DNA of 64,000 nucleotides from Trabulsiella odontotermitis (GTDB lineage: Bacteria; Pseudomonadota; Gammaproteobacteria; Enterobacterales; Enterobacteriaceae). The stretch covers positions 3,286,001 through 3,350,000 of the forward strand of contig NZ_CP125781.1 in assembly GCF_030053895.1 (NCBI RefSeq). Direction: 5' to 3'. The notes below the pieces were generated by a model. It did no database searches. It saw only the letters and a list, made by a program, of their open reading frames with translations, and was not told the origin of the DNA. Numbering within the stretch: the first letter of the stretch is position 1; the number at the start of each line of letters is the position of its first letter. Shown in pieces: positions 26,283 to 36,141 of this stretch. A program made the position numbers and the translations under genes.

Positions 26283-29200
26283 ATGAATAAAGTCTATCGT
26301 GTTATCTGGAACAGCACCCTGCGCGTCTTTCAGGTTTGCTCCGAATTGGTGAACGGGAAATCTGTAAGCCAGACGATGTCCGCAACTTCCTCTCTACAGG
26401 ATATACCCGCTCTCCGCCCTCTTCCTTTACGGCTCCGCGTCCTTTCTCTACTGATACTGATGGCGCTGCCAGGTGTCGCCTCTGCTGACCTGGTCGTGGA
26501 CAGCAGTCTGGGCAACAGTCCCCTGTCCGTTACACAAGATAATCCCGTCACAGATGCAGGAAACATTATCGTGGGCAGTACCAATGGCGGTACGGGAGAG
26601 CTCATCATCAGCAACGGCGGTACCGTAACCGGCGATTACAGTACGATTGGGTCAGTAGCCGGTAGCACAGGAACCGTCACAGTAGATGGGGCAGGTGCGG
26701 TAATGAATACAGCGGGAATAACAGTGGGTAACGCCGGCGAGGGGACGCTTAACATTACCAGTGGAGGGGAAGTCAATTCATCCTCTGCTGTTGTCATTGG
26801 CGTGGGTGCGACGGGGAGCGGTACCGTGACTGTCAACGGCCCCAATTCTGTACTGAACGCTAACGGTTCCCCATCAGCGAGTTGGGGTTCGCTATATGTG
26901 GGCTCAGATTATTTGTACCCAAATGGTACCGGCACACTTACCATTGCTGATGGGGGAGTAGTGAACAGTGTCCGCTTTGGAATGATCGGCTACTCAACGA
27001 ACAGCAATGGCGTGGTTAATGTCAGCAGCAACGGACAGTTGAATCTTGTTAATGCCAGTGGGGTCGCTCAGGGATTGACCATAGGTAATAGCGGTACCGG
27101 TACGCTCAATATCAATACTGCAGGTAATGTGACTGCTGGTTCTGTCGGGATTGGTAGTCAAACTACGGGTGTGGGTACGGCGAACATCGATGGTGTTGAT
27201 GCGTTACTGAATACCGCAGCGATAACAGTGGGCGCGTCCGGTCAGGGTACACTCACCATCACTGATAGTGGTGTTGTGAACAGTACCGGGGCAGGCACCC
27301 TGGGTAGCGTAGCAGGCAGCACAGGTGACGTTGATGTCAGCACTGGCGGTCAATGGAACCTGGTCAACGACAGTAATGTGGGTCAGAACCTGGTCGTGGG
27401 TGGTAGCGGAGAAGGTACGCTCAATATCCATGCAGACAGCAGCGTGACGGCCGGGGCAACCCATATCGGCTTTTACCTGCCGTCATTTGGCCCGGGCGGT
27501 ACCGGTACCGTAACTGTTGACGGCGCGGGGGCTGTACTGAATACCACCGCCATGACAGTCGGTTCTGTCGGTCAGGGTACGCTTGTCATCACTGATAACG
27601 GTGTGGTGAACAGCAGTGGTGCAAGTACTGTCGCAGCAAACGCAGGAAGCACAGGAACGGTTGATGTAAGCAGCAGTTCCAATTGGAATTTAGTCAGTAC
27701 TGCGACCGGAACTGCGCAGAATCTGACGGTTGGGCACCAGGGTAACGGTACAGTCAACATCAATACCACAGGGACGGTCACTGCCGGAAACACGGTCATT
27801 GGCAATGGTGTAACTGGCGTGGGAACCGTGAAGGTGGATGGCATCGATGCCATGCTGAATACCGCCGGGCTGACCGTGGGGCAGACTGGTACAGGTACGC
27901 TCAACATCACTGACAGCGGTGTCGTAAACAGCTCAGGTGCAGGTGCTGTGGGTGCAGGGGCGAACAGCAACGGTGAAGTTATTGTCAGCGACGGTGGGAT
28001 ATGGGATCTGATTAATGCCAGCGGTATCCGGCAAATCCTGACCGTGGGGAATAACGGTACCGGCACACTTAATGTCAGCACTGACGGCATGGTTAGCGCA
28101 GGAGCCACAGCCATTGGTGGCACGACGACGGGAGTGGGTACCGTGAAGGTGGACGGTACGAATGCAGTTCTGAATACCACAACCCTGACAGTCGCTAATC
28201 TCGGCCAGGGTACATTGACGATTGCTGATAGTGGGATAGTGAAAAGCACCGGCGCAGGCATTGTGGGTACTGCAGCGAACAGTACGGGTACCGTCATCGT
28301 TGACGGGACGGGCTCACAGTGGAATCTGACCGGCACACTGACCACAGGTGGTTCAGGTACCGGCACGATGACATTGACGGATAATGCGCGGGTAACCAGC
28401 CAGGGCGGCACCATCGGTAACGCCGGTGCAGGTAATGGTACTGTGGATGTCAGTACCGGAGCGGAATGGAACAATCTTAACGGCACACTCACGGTGGGCA
28501 ACGGTGCCACGGGAACCCTTAATATTCATGACACAGGTGTGGTGGACGCTGCCTTCACCCTGCTGGGTGGCCAGGCTTCCGGTGAGGGTACAGTAAATGT
28601 GGTCGGTTCGGGGGCTGTGCTGAACGCAGGTGCCCTGACCGTGGGACAGGCCGGTACAGGTACACTGACGGTGACTGACGGCGGCGTGGTGAAAACCGCA
28701 GGCGTCACCCTGGGCAATGCCGCTGGCAGTAGCGGAACAATAGACGTTAGCTCGGGGGCATCATGGGATAACGGCATGCAAATTTTGACTGTGGGGAATA
28801 ACTCCACTGGTACAGTCAATATCCATGATGGCGGAACAATTACCACCGGTGCGGCGCTTCTTGGTAAGTCCGCTGCAAGTGATGGCACAGTGAATGTCGA
28901 TGGTGCCGGATCCATTCTGAATCTTGTGAATGGCAACACGTATATTGGTCAGAGCGGCAAAGGCGCACTCAACATAACCAATGGTGGCGTGGTTGAACAG
29001 AATACGCCCTACGGCATATTTATCGCTGACGGAAGTTCAGTATCCGTGGACGGTGCAGGCTCCACCCTGGGATATAACGCAGGTGCCCTGTGGGTAACCG
29101 GCGACCTTTCAGTCACAAATGGGGGCCTGGTAAATAATATCCCCGCAGGAATCGGCATTAGTATCACTGGAACAGCCGAAGTTGATGGTGCGGATTCCAG

Positions 29201-32200
29201 ATTGACAGGGTCCAATTTTACCGTCAACTCCGGTGGGACGCTGGACATCACCCAGGGCGGAAGCACTACCATCACGGCTTATGGAGTCAACCGGATCAAC
29301 GGCACAGTAAATGTTGATGGAGCCGGCTCTACACTCGACGTTTCGCCTGCCCTGCTTTATGTCGGTGCTACCTCGCCAGGCACTACCGGCGTCGTCCGGG
29401 TCACAAATGGGGGAGCCGTAACGGCTGTCCAGACTATCCTTGGCACTTATGCGGATGATACAGCTGACGTTCTGGTCGATGGTGAAGGATCCACCTGGAC
29501 AAGTATCAGTGGATTGAACGTTGGGAGCTCAGGCGCTGCTATTGTATCGCTGACCCATAATGCAGTAATGGATGGCCTCACTGGTGCCTCCATTGGTACC
29601 GCGGCGGGCAGCAATGGCACAGTCAATGCCAGCAGCGGCGGACAGTTGAATCTGGTCAATGCCAGCGGAGCAGCCCAGGGGCTGACAGTAGGTAATAGCG
29701 GAGCGGGTACGCTCAATATCAATACTACCGGGACAGTCACTGCCGGAGGCTCGACAATTGGTAATGCCGCTACGGGAGTCGGTACTGTGAATGTCAATGG
29801 ACAGGACTCCGTGCTGAACACCACCGGATTGACGGTGGGGTATGGCGGGCTGGGTACGCTAAGCATTTCTGACAGTGGCACAGTGAACAGTACCGGTGTT
29901 GGCGTGGTGGGTAGTATTGCAAACAGTACGGGTACGGTTGATGTCAATAGTGGCGGAACATGGAATCTTGTCAATAACGGCGTCGCCCAGAATCTGACCG
30001 TGGCGCAGTCCGGTACAGGTACGCTCAATATCCATGCGGACAGTTCGGTCACTGCCGGAAACACACAGCTTGCCAGTGCGGCTGGAAGCATCGCCACCGT
30101 TACGGTAGACGGAACCAATGCCGTGCTTAATGCGGGACAGGTGAGGCTTGGCGTACTGGGCAATGCCACGATGACGCTTTCCAATGGTGGTACGCTGTCG
30201 GTGACCAACAATGTGCCTGTTTCCATTGCCAGCAACGGAGGTGGTACAGGCACCCTCAACGTTGGTGCGGCACACGGTGATTCTGCTACCGGCGCAGGGT
30301 TTATCACTGGCACTAACAGTGTAAACATGGGCGCGGGGACAGGCACCCTCGTCTTCAACCATACCGAAACCGACCCGACCACTGCAGGTGGATATCAGTT
30401 CACCCCGCTGATTACCGGCAACGGCACGGTGATGCAGGATGCGGGGCATACCGTTATCAGTGCGGAGAACACTTACAGCGGCGCCACACAGATTAACGGC
30501 GGCACTCTCACCACCACCGTGCAGTCAACTACCGGCAATACCGGCCTCGGCACCAGCGCGGTGAACATTGCCGCGCCGGGGATGCTGGAGGTGGCAGGCG
30601 CCACGACGGATGGTTCAGGCAATTTTACCTTCAGCAACCTGCTCACGGGTAACGGCCTGCTGAGTGTGGACCTGGCGTCAGCCGCAGACACGTTTGCCTT
30701 TGCTCCGTCTGCCGGCACCGCCTTCGCTGGGGTCGCTGACCTGAAAAACAGCACCTTTGCCCTGTCCGGCGATAACGCCACGGCACTGACAGACGCCATG
30801 CTAATAACCAGTACCGGTAACACCACCACGGTGAGTGACGGTGTTCAGCAGACTGACGGACTGGCCTTTAATGGCGGCACCCTGGTGCTGGATATCTCCC
30901 TGCCTGGCGCGGCACAGTCTGACGGTGTTCTGCAGACCGGGACGCTGGTTGCCGGCGCAGGGACTTTCAGCCGCAATGGTCGGGATTTCCAGGCAAGCGG
31001 CACTGGTAACGTTCAGGTGACGCTGACGGACCCGTGGAATGACCCGGGGCTGACGGCTGACCCGGATACCAGCCTCAACCTGCTGCAGCAGGATGACACG
31101 CGCGCGGATATTCAACTGGTACAGGCAGATACCGTCATCGGTTCCGGCGGTTCGCTGATGCTGACGGACCAGAACGGGAATGCCATCGGGACTGACGAAA
31201 CTGTCGCCATTGCACAGAACGGCACGGTGGTCGCTGACGGGCTGTATGGTATCCGGATGACCACTGCGCCGGGAGACGGTCTGTATGTGAACTATGGTCT
31301 GAAAGAGGTGGATATCCGTACCGGGCAGACGCTGACGCTGGCTGAGTTCGCGGGTGCCACCGGGGCGGATGCGGACATGTCAGCGAAAGTCTCAGGTAGC
31401 GGTAACCTGGCCGTAAGCACAGGCGGGACGGTTTCCCTCTCGAATGGTCTTAACGACTACAGCGGCACCACGCTGGTACAGGCCGGCACGCTGCGTACCG
31501 ATGCGGATGGTGCGCTGGGTAATACCCGTGAGCTGAACATCAGCAGCGGTGCCACGGCAGACCTTAACAACACCGTACAGACTGCCGGGATGCTGACAGG
31601 CCAGGCAGGCTCGACCCTCAACCTCAATGGCGGCGCACTGACGCTGGCAAACGGCGGCCTCAGCAACGGCAGCCTGGCCGGCAGCGGTTACCTGAATGTT
31701 GACGGCGGCGTGCTGACCATTAACGGTGCCAACAGTGGTCTGAGCGCCACCACCGCCATCAGCAATGGTGCGCAGGTGAGCATCAATGATATTCAGGGTG
31801 CAGGTACCGGGGATATCACCGATGACGGCACCCTGACGCTGGATGGCGTCACCGGCACGCTGGTTAACAGCCTCAGCGGTACTGGTACAGTCGCACTGAG
31901 CAACGAAACGGACATTTCAGCCACAGCAGACAACGCTCTGTTTACCGGCACCTGGGATGTTCAGGATGCGTCGCTGCTGCATTTTTCCCGTGAGGAGAAT
32001 GCGGGCACGGCGACGGTCAGTACTCATAACACCGGCACGTTGTCGCTGGACGGTTATCACGGTGACCTGAACAACAGCGTCACCGGTGCCGGTATCGTGA
32101 TGCTGACAGGCAATGCGGATGTCACGGCCACGGAAACGGGGAGTCAGTTTACCGGGACATACGACGTCCAGTCCGGCAGTACGCTGCATGTGACCGATGC

Positions 32201-34952
32201 CACCCTGCCTTCGGCAGCGGCACTGAACGACAACGGGCTGACGGACCTGACCACGGCCGGGGCTTACACCCTGCAGAATGTCCTGACCGGTACCGGGATA
32301 CTGAAGGCAGACACGGCCGGTGAGGCATTTGATTTCGCATCCGCGGCAGGCAGCGCGTTTGCCGGAACCGTAGACCTCAGCAATGCGACCCTGGCGCTGG
32401 GCGGCGTGAACACGTCTGCCCTGACAAACGCCACCCTGAACGCGAACACCGGCAGCATCACCACCGTGGCGGATGGTGAGCAGGTCATCGGCGGTCTCAC
32501 CTTCGCCGGGGGAGAAATGGTCTTTAACGCGACCCTCCCGGATGAGAAAGTGGCGGCCAGTCATGTGACAACCACGACACTGGAGGCATCCGGTACCGGT
32601 ACGGTACAGATTACGGTTCCGGCATCGTATGTCCCTGACCATGAGACCAGCACCACCTCATCCCTGATGACGCAGGACGAGGCCGGTATTGAGGTACAAC
32701 TGGTCAGTGCCACACAGGTCACCGGCAGTGGGGGTAACCTGGAACTCCGGGACCAGGGCGGCAACACCATCACCGATGCCACGCAGGTGGATATCACCCA
32801 GGGTGGCAGCATTGTGGCGAAAGGCACATACGATTACCGCCTGACAACAACCGGGACTTCCGGTAACCAGGACGGTCTGTACGTCAACTATGGCCTGAAA
32901 GAACTGGAACTGTTGCAGGGCCAGACCCTGACGCTTGAGGGCGACCCGGGTGCCACCGGTGCGGCCGCGGACCAGTCTGCCCGCATCACCGGCAGCGGTA
33001 ATCTGGCCATCCTGACGGCAGACGGCGATGTACTGTCCCTGTCGGACGGTGGTAATGACTATACCGGCGAGACCACAGTTCTGAGCGGTACCCTGCGTAC
33101 CGATGCAGACGGCGCGCTTGGCAATACCAGCGAGCTGAACATCAGTAGCGGTGCCACTGCCGACCTTAACGGTACCCTCCAGACAGCGGGCATCCTGAAC
33201 ACTGAACCGGACGGTACGCTGGCGCTGAATGCCGGGACGCTGAATCTCACCCAGGGCGGCAACGTGAAGGGAGAGATGACCGGAGACGGTCAGCTGAACG
33301 TGAACGGCGGCATCCTGACGGTGGAGAGTGTGAACACTGACATGACAGCAGGTGTGATGATTGCTGATGGTGCCACGGTAGTACTGAGCTCGCCTGACAC
33401 CGTGCTGGGCGGACAGGGAGCCCACGATGTGACGGTGGCTGAGGGCGGTACGCTGGGCGGTCAGGGTATGGTGGGAGGCAATGTCGTGAACAGCGGCATG
33501 CTCAGCGCCATGAACGCCCTGCCGGGTTATGAAGCCGGACCTGCTGGTCGCCTGACGCTGGGTGGGAACCTGACCAACAGCGGCACGCTGAATCTTGCTG
33601 GCAGCAAAACCGGTAACCAGTTAGTGGTCAACGGCAACTATACCGGCAGCGACGGTCTGCTGGCACTCAATACGGTACTTGACGGTGATGACTCGCCGAC
33701 AGATAAACTGACGGTTCACGGTGACACGACGGGCAATACCCGGGTCAGCGTGACCCGCGCAGGCGGCACCGGCGCACAGACGGTGAACGGCATTGAGCTG
33801 GTTCAGGTGGACGGCAGCTCTGCCGGTAACTTCGCCCTGACTACCGGAACGGTGGAAGCAGGTGCCTATGTCTATACCCTGGCGAAAGGGACTGGCGAGG
33901 CAGCGAAAAACTGGTACCTGACAAGTAAATGGAACGGTGCGGTACCCGTGCAGGATCCGCCGGTCGTCGACCCGACCGCCCCTGACGCCCTGCGTCCGGA
34001 AGCGGGCAGCTATATCAGCAATATCGCGGCGGCCAACACGCTGTTTAACCACCGCCTGCATGACCGCCTCGGTGAACCGCAGTATACCGGCAACGCCACC
34101 AGCATGTGGATGCGTCACGTCGGTGGCCATGAGCGTTCCTCTGCCGGTGACGGTCAGCTGAAAACACAGAGCAACCGCTATGTGCTGCAGCTCGGCGGCG
34201 ATATCGCGCAGTGGAGTGCTGACGGCGCTGACCGCTGGCATCTGGGCGTGATGGGGGGCTATGCGAACGAGCACAGCAACACCCGTAGCGGTCGTGCCGG
34301 TTACGACTCGGATGGGCGTGTCAGTGGTTACAGCGCCGGTCTGTACGGTACCTGGTACCAGAACGACGCGGACAAAACCGGAGCGTATGTGGACAGCTGG
34401 ATGCTGTACAACTGGTTCGACAGCAGCGTGACCGCGGAAAACCGTGACAGCGATGAGTACAAATCGAAAGGGCTGACCGCCTCTCTGGAAGCGGGTTATA
34501 CCCTGAAAGCCGGTGAGTTCACCGGCAGCCAGGGCACGCTGAACACCTGGTATGTGCAGCCGCAGGCACAGGTCACCTGGATGGGCGTGAAGGATGATGC
34601 ACACACCCGGAATGACGGCACCCGCATCGAAACCGAAGGCGACGGCAACATCCAGACCCGTCTGGGCGTAAGAACCTACCTGAACAGTCACCACAAAAGG
34701 GATGACGGTAAACAGCGTGAGTTCCAGCCGTTCGTGGAAGTGAACTGGATCCACAACACCGAAGCCTTTGGCGTGAAGATGGATGGCACGAAAGTCAGCC
34801 GTGATGGCGCCCGCAACCTGGGCGAGATCCGCACCGGGGTGGAAGGCAAGCTGAACGACCGCCTGAGTGTCTGGGGCAACGTGGGCGTGCAGATGGGTGA
34901 CAAAGGCTACAGCGACACCCAGGGCATGCTGGGGGTGAAATACAGCTGGTAA
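26283..34952 (+). CDS. Giant type V autotransporter adhesin with ESPR signal
   Basis: 2889 residues from ATG 26283; an ATG three codons earlier is possible, but the ESPR consensus starts MNKVYRVIWN. Order: ESPR extension (1-30), internal signal peptide (about 45-65, LSLLILMALPGVASA), then a passenger of glycine/threonine-rich beta-helix repeats (about 80-2560) with the motif TVDGAGAVLNTxxLTVGxxGxGTLxIxDxG in near 105-residue steps, and later autotransporter-associated strand repeats (YSGATQINGGTL, YSGTTLVQAGTL). From about 2615 to the end is the 12-stranded outer-membrane beta domain (TSMWMRHVGGH, terminal Trp in KYSW). No protease triad was recognised, so it is an AIDA/ShdA-like adhesin rather than a SPATE. 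No type V partner gene is needed. Confidence 0.95.
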   Translation: MNKVYRVIWNSTLRVFQVCSELVNGKSVSQTMSATSSLQDIPALRPLPLRLRVLSLLILMALPGVASADLVVDSSLGNSPLSVTQDNPVTDAGNIIVGSTNGGTGELIISNGGTVTGDYSTIGSVAGSTGTVTVDGAGAVMNTAGITVGNAGEGTLNITSGGEVNSSSAVVIGVGATGSGTVTVNGPNSVLNANGSPSASWGSLYVGSDYLYPNGTGTLTIADGGVVNSVRFGMIGYSTNSNGVVNVSSNGQLNLVNASGVAQGLTIGNSGTGTLNINTAGNVTAGSVGIGSQTTGVGTANIDGVDALLNTAAITVGASGQGTLTITDSGVVNSTGAGTLGSVAGSTGDVDVSTGGQWNLVNDSNVGQNLVVGGSGEGTLNIHADSSVTAGATHIGFYLPSFGPGGTGTVTVDGAGAVLNTTAMTVGSVGQGTLVITDNGVVNSSGASTVAANAGSTGTVDVSSSSNWNLVSTATGTAQNLTVGHQGNGTVNINTTGTVTAGNTVIGNGVTGVGTVKVDGIDAMLNTAGLTVGQTGTGTLNITDSGVVNSSGAGAVGAGANSNGEVIVSDGGIWDLINASGIRQILTVGNNGTGTLNVSTDGMVSAGATAIGGTTTGVGTVKVDGTNAVLNTTTLTVANLGQGTLTIADSGIVKSTGAGIVGTAANSTGTVIVDGTGSQWNLTGTLTTGGSGTGTMTLTDNARVTSQGGTIGNAGAGNGTVDVSTGAEWNNLNGTLTVGNGATGTLNIHDTGVVDAAFTLLGGQASGEGTVNVVGSGAVLNAGALTVGQAGTGTLTVTDGGVVKTAGVTLGNAAGSSGTIDVSSGASWDNGMQILTVGNNSTGTVNIHDGGTITTGAALLGKSAASDGTVNVDGAGSILNLVNGNTYIGQSGKGALNITNGGVVEQNTPYGIFIADGSSVSVDGAGSTLGYNAGALWVTGDLSVTNGGLVNNIPAGIGISITGTAEVDGADSRLTGSNFTVNSGGTLDITQGGSTTITAYGVNRINGTVNVDGAGSTLDVSPALLYVGATSPGTTGVVRVTNGGAVTAVQTILGTYADDTADVLVDGEGSTWTSISGLNVGSSGAAIVSLTHNAVMDGLTGASIGTAAGSNGTVNASSGGQLNLVNASGAAQGLTVGNSGAGTLNINTTGTVTAGGSTIGNAATGVGTVNVNGQDSVLNTTGLTVGYGGLGTLSISDSGTVNSTGVGVVGSIANSTGTVDVNSGGTWNLVNNGVAQNLTVAQSGTGTLNIHADSSVTAGNTQLASAAGSIATVTVDGTNAVLNAGQVRLGVLGNATMTLSNGGTLSVTNNVPVSIASNGGGTGTLNVGAAHGDSATGAGFITGTNSVNMGAGTGTLVFNHTETDPTTAGGYQFTPLITGNGTVMQDAGHTVISAENTYSGATQINGGTLTTTVQSTTGNTGLGTSAVNIAAPGMLEVAGATTDGSGNFTFSNLLTGNGLLSVDLASAADTFAFAPSAGTAFAGVADLKNSTFALSGDNATALTDAMLITSTGNTTTVSDGVQQTDGLAFNGGTLVLDISLPGAAQSDGVLQTGTLVAGAGTFSRNGRDFQASGTGNVQVTLTDPWNDPGLTADPDTSLNLLQQDDTRADIQLVQADTVIGSGGSLMLTDQNGNAIGTDETVAIAQNGTVVADGLYGIRMTTAPGDGLYVNYGLKEVDIRTGQTLTLAEFAGATGADADMSAKVSGSGNLAVSTGGTVSLSNGLNDYSGTTLVQAGTLRTDADGALGNTRELNISSGATADLNNTVQTAGMLTGQAGSTLNLNGGALTLANGGLSNGSLAGSGYLNVDGGVLTINGANSGLSATTAISNGAQVSINDIQGAGTGDITDDGTLTLDGVTGTLVNSLSGTGTVALSNETDISATADNALFTGTWDVQDASLLHFSREENAGTATVSTHNTGTLSLDGYHGDLNNSVTGAGIVMLTGNADVTATETGSQFTGTYDVQSGSTLHVTDATLPSAAALNDNGLTDLTTAGAYTLQNVLTGTGILKADTAGEAFDFASAAGSAFAGTVDLSNATLALGGVNTSALTNATLNANTGSITTVADGEQVIGGLTFAGGEMVFNATLPDEKVAASHVTTTTLEASGTGTVQITVPASYVPDHETSTTSSLMTQDEAGIEVQLVSATQVTGSGGNLELRDQGGNTITDATQVDITQGGSIVAKGTYDYRLTTTGTSGNQDGLYVNYGLKELELLQGQTLTLEGDPGATGAAADQSARITGSGNLAILTADGDVLSLSDGGNDYTGETTVLSGTLRTDADGALGNTSELNISSGATADLNGTLQTAGILNTEPDGTLALNAGTLNLTQGGNVKGEMTGDGQLNVNGGILTVESVNTDMTAGVMIADGATVVLSSPDTVLGGQGAHDVTVAEGGTLGGQGMVGGNVVNSGMLSAMNALPGYEAGPAGRLTLGGNLTNSGTLNLAGSKTGNQLVVNGNYTGSDGLLALNTVLDGDDSPTDKLTVHGDTTGNTRVSVTRAGGTGAQTVNGIELVQVDGSSAGNFALTTGTVEAGAYVYTLAKGTGEAAKNWYLTSKWNGAVPVQDPPVVDPTAPDALRPEAGSYISNIAAANTLFNHRLHDRLGEPQYTGNATSMWMRHVGGHERSSAGDGQLKTQSNRYVLQLGGDIAQWSADGADRWHLGVMGGYANEHSNTRSGRAGYDSDGRVSGYSAGLYGTWYQNDADKTGAYVDSWMLYNWFDSSVTAENRDSDEYKSKGLTASLEAGYTLKAGEFTGSQGTLNTWYVQPQAQVTWMGVKDDAHTRNDGTRIETEGDGNIQTRLGVRTYLNSHHKRDDGKQREFQPFVEVNWIHNTEAFGVKMDGTKVSRDGARNLGEIRTGVEGKLNDRLSVWGNVGVQMGDKGYSDTQGMLGVKYSW
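26670..30130 (+). repeat. Passenger beta-helix repeats, about 105 codons each
   Basis: The VDG-x-x-AxLN module recurs at about 26677, 26822, 27180, 27511, 27826, 28141, 28590, 28890 and 29786; the 27511/27826/28141 copies are spaced 315 bp apart. Between modules lie SGGxWNLVN and GTLNIxxxGxVTAG stretches. Copies are diverged at DNA level, unlike the near-identical BapA repeats. Confidence 0.85.
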
Positions 34953-34972
34953 GTGACAATCCCTGAAGTGAA

Positions 34973-35003
34973 AAAGAAGCCGGGTTCTCCGGCTTCTTTT
35001 TTT
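34973..35003 (+). terminator. Intrinsic terminator of the autotransporter gene
   Basis: GAAGCCGG (34976-34983) pairs with CCGGCTTC (34989-34996) and is followed by seven T. It begins 21 bp after the stop codon and is a textbook Rho-independent terminator. Confidence 0.93.
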
Positions 35004-35097
35004 CTGGAAACATCTGGATCAGCAGACAGCAATATTCATTCACCAGGATCACTAATAAATAATATTTAACTATCGCAGGCTGACAGATATAAAAAAA

Positions 35098-35120
35098 GGC
35101 ACAACAAAATATGTTGTGCC
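35098..35120. repeat. Hairpin GGCACAACA/TGTTGTGCC
   Basis: Nine-bp perfect arms with a 5-nt AAATA loop, preceded by seven A on the plus strand. Read on the minus strand it ends in seven T, so it could terminate leftward transcription arriving from the quorum-sensing side. Confidence 0.5.
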
Positions 35121-35138
35121 ATCTGTACTTTTGTATGA

Positions 35139-35217
35139 TTATTAGTGGAGTAATATTCCCTGGTGTTTGGCCGCTGGCCGCCCGAACTTTCTATAAACAG
35201 ATGTTCGGGTTTTTTTT
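35139..35217 (+). ncRNA. Candidate small RNA ending in an orphan terminator
   Basis: The stretch has no open frame but contains a small GGCC-GCT-GGCC hairpin (35169-35179) and then CCCGAAC/GTTCGGG (35181-35187 with 35203-35209) followed by eight T, i.e. a Rho-independent terminator. The autotransporter already has its own terminator 180 bp upstream, so this one serves another transcript. TATGAT at 35133-35138 could be the -10. Only structure supports this call; the 5' end is uncertain. Confidence 0.4.
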
Positions 35218-35289
35218 ATAATAATAAGTGCTTCGCAGTTCATTATTGGTTGATAATAGTGCGAAATTTCATAAAAAACATCTGTCTGT

Positions 35290-35313
35290 AGGTACAGTTC
35301 ATTTGCTGTACCT
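35290..35313. promoter_or_regulatory. Inverted repeat upstream of luxR, lux-box-like half sites
   Basis: AGGTACAG (35290-35297) and CTGTACCT (35306-35313) form perfect 8-bp arms 8 nt apart; a third half site, CTGTACC, follows at 35320-35326. The half site CTGTA/TACAG is the one used by LuxR-family proteins such as EsaR, but the arm spacing is not the standard 20-bp lux box. The region lies about 105 bp before luxR and probably contributes to autoregulation. Confidence 0.4.
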
Positions 35314-35418
35314 TAGACCTGTACCACGGTTAACAGAAGGAAATGACGGCAGGGCGCATGCTCTCCAGTATGTGTTATATTTATGTCATACGCCGTTCGT
35401 GCAGGCAAGGAGAACGAA

Positions 35419-36141
35419 ATGTTAATGGAAAGAGAAAAAAATGTAGAAGTTGTTATAAGGAATCAGCTTGAAACCACGCTGAACACGTTAGGGGAATTAA
35501 CCTGGGCGTATGTTGTTCTCTCCAAAAAAGATATGTCATGCATCTTTGGCGTAACCAATTACCCGGACGAATGGGTCACGCATTACAGAGAAAAAGGGCT
35601 CCAGTATACCGACCCGGTAGTCATTACTGCACTTAACAAATTAACGCCCTTCCCCTGGGATGAAAAACTGATGGCACATTCAGAATTTAATTTCTCCAGG
35701 TTGTTCAACCAGGCCAGTCAGTTTGGGTTGATTAATGGATATACCTTCGTATTGCATGATTATAATAACAACCTGGTGACCCTATCTTTTATTGTTCCGG
35801 CGTTAAAAAGAACAGAGATCATGCAGACACTCATTGAAAATAAAGGAGACATATCGCTCTTATTAGCCTCGGTACACGAAACCTACCTGACGTTAACCTC
35901 ATTATCAGAAAAGAACAGCGAAAACCCGGAAAAACAGAGCCAGTTTACCCCGCGGGAAAACGAGATCCTCTACTGGACGAGCGTGGGTAAAACCTATCAG
36001 GAAACCGGCATGATCCTTGGGATCACCGTGCGAACCGTGAAATTTCATATGTCTAATATCGTTAAAAAAATGGGAGTCGCCAATGCCCGGCATGCTGTAC
36101 GTCTTGGCGCGGAGCTTCAGCTGATTAAACCGGTTGAATGA
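35419..36141 (+). CDS. LuxR-type acyl-homoserine-lactone-responsive regulator
   Basis: 240 residues from ATG 35419 with AAGGAG 6 nt upstream; an ATG 12 codons earlier lacks a site. The N-terminal autoinducer domain keeps the invariant ligand-pocket residues Trp52, Tyr56, Asp65, Pro66 and Trp80, plus the Gly in LINGYTF. The C-terminal HTH (about 178-235) reads FTPRENEILYWTSVGKTYQETGMILGITVRTVKFHMSNIVKKMGV with the conserved Glu, Leu and Gly. Closest in feel to the EsaR/CroR/ExpR group. Its stop abuts that of the convergent luxI gene, the tail-to-tail layout of that group. Confidence 0.93.
   Translation: MLMEREKNVEVVIRNQLETTLNTLGELTWAYVVLSKKDMSCIFGVTNYPDEWVTHYREKGLQYTDPVVITALNKLTPFPWDEKLMAHSEFNFSRLFNQASQFGLINGYTFVLHDYNNNLVTLSFIVPALKRTEIMQTLIENKGDISLLLASVHETYLTLTSLSEKNSENPEKQSQFTPRENEILYWTSVGKTYQETGMILGITVRTVKFHMSNIVKKMGVANARHAVRLGAELQLIKPVE

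Noticed and set aside
26283..34952. Serine-protease (SPATE) identity for the autotransporter
   Set aside because: No GDSGS-type catalytic motif was found in the passenger; repeats fit adhesins.
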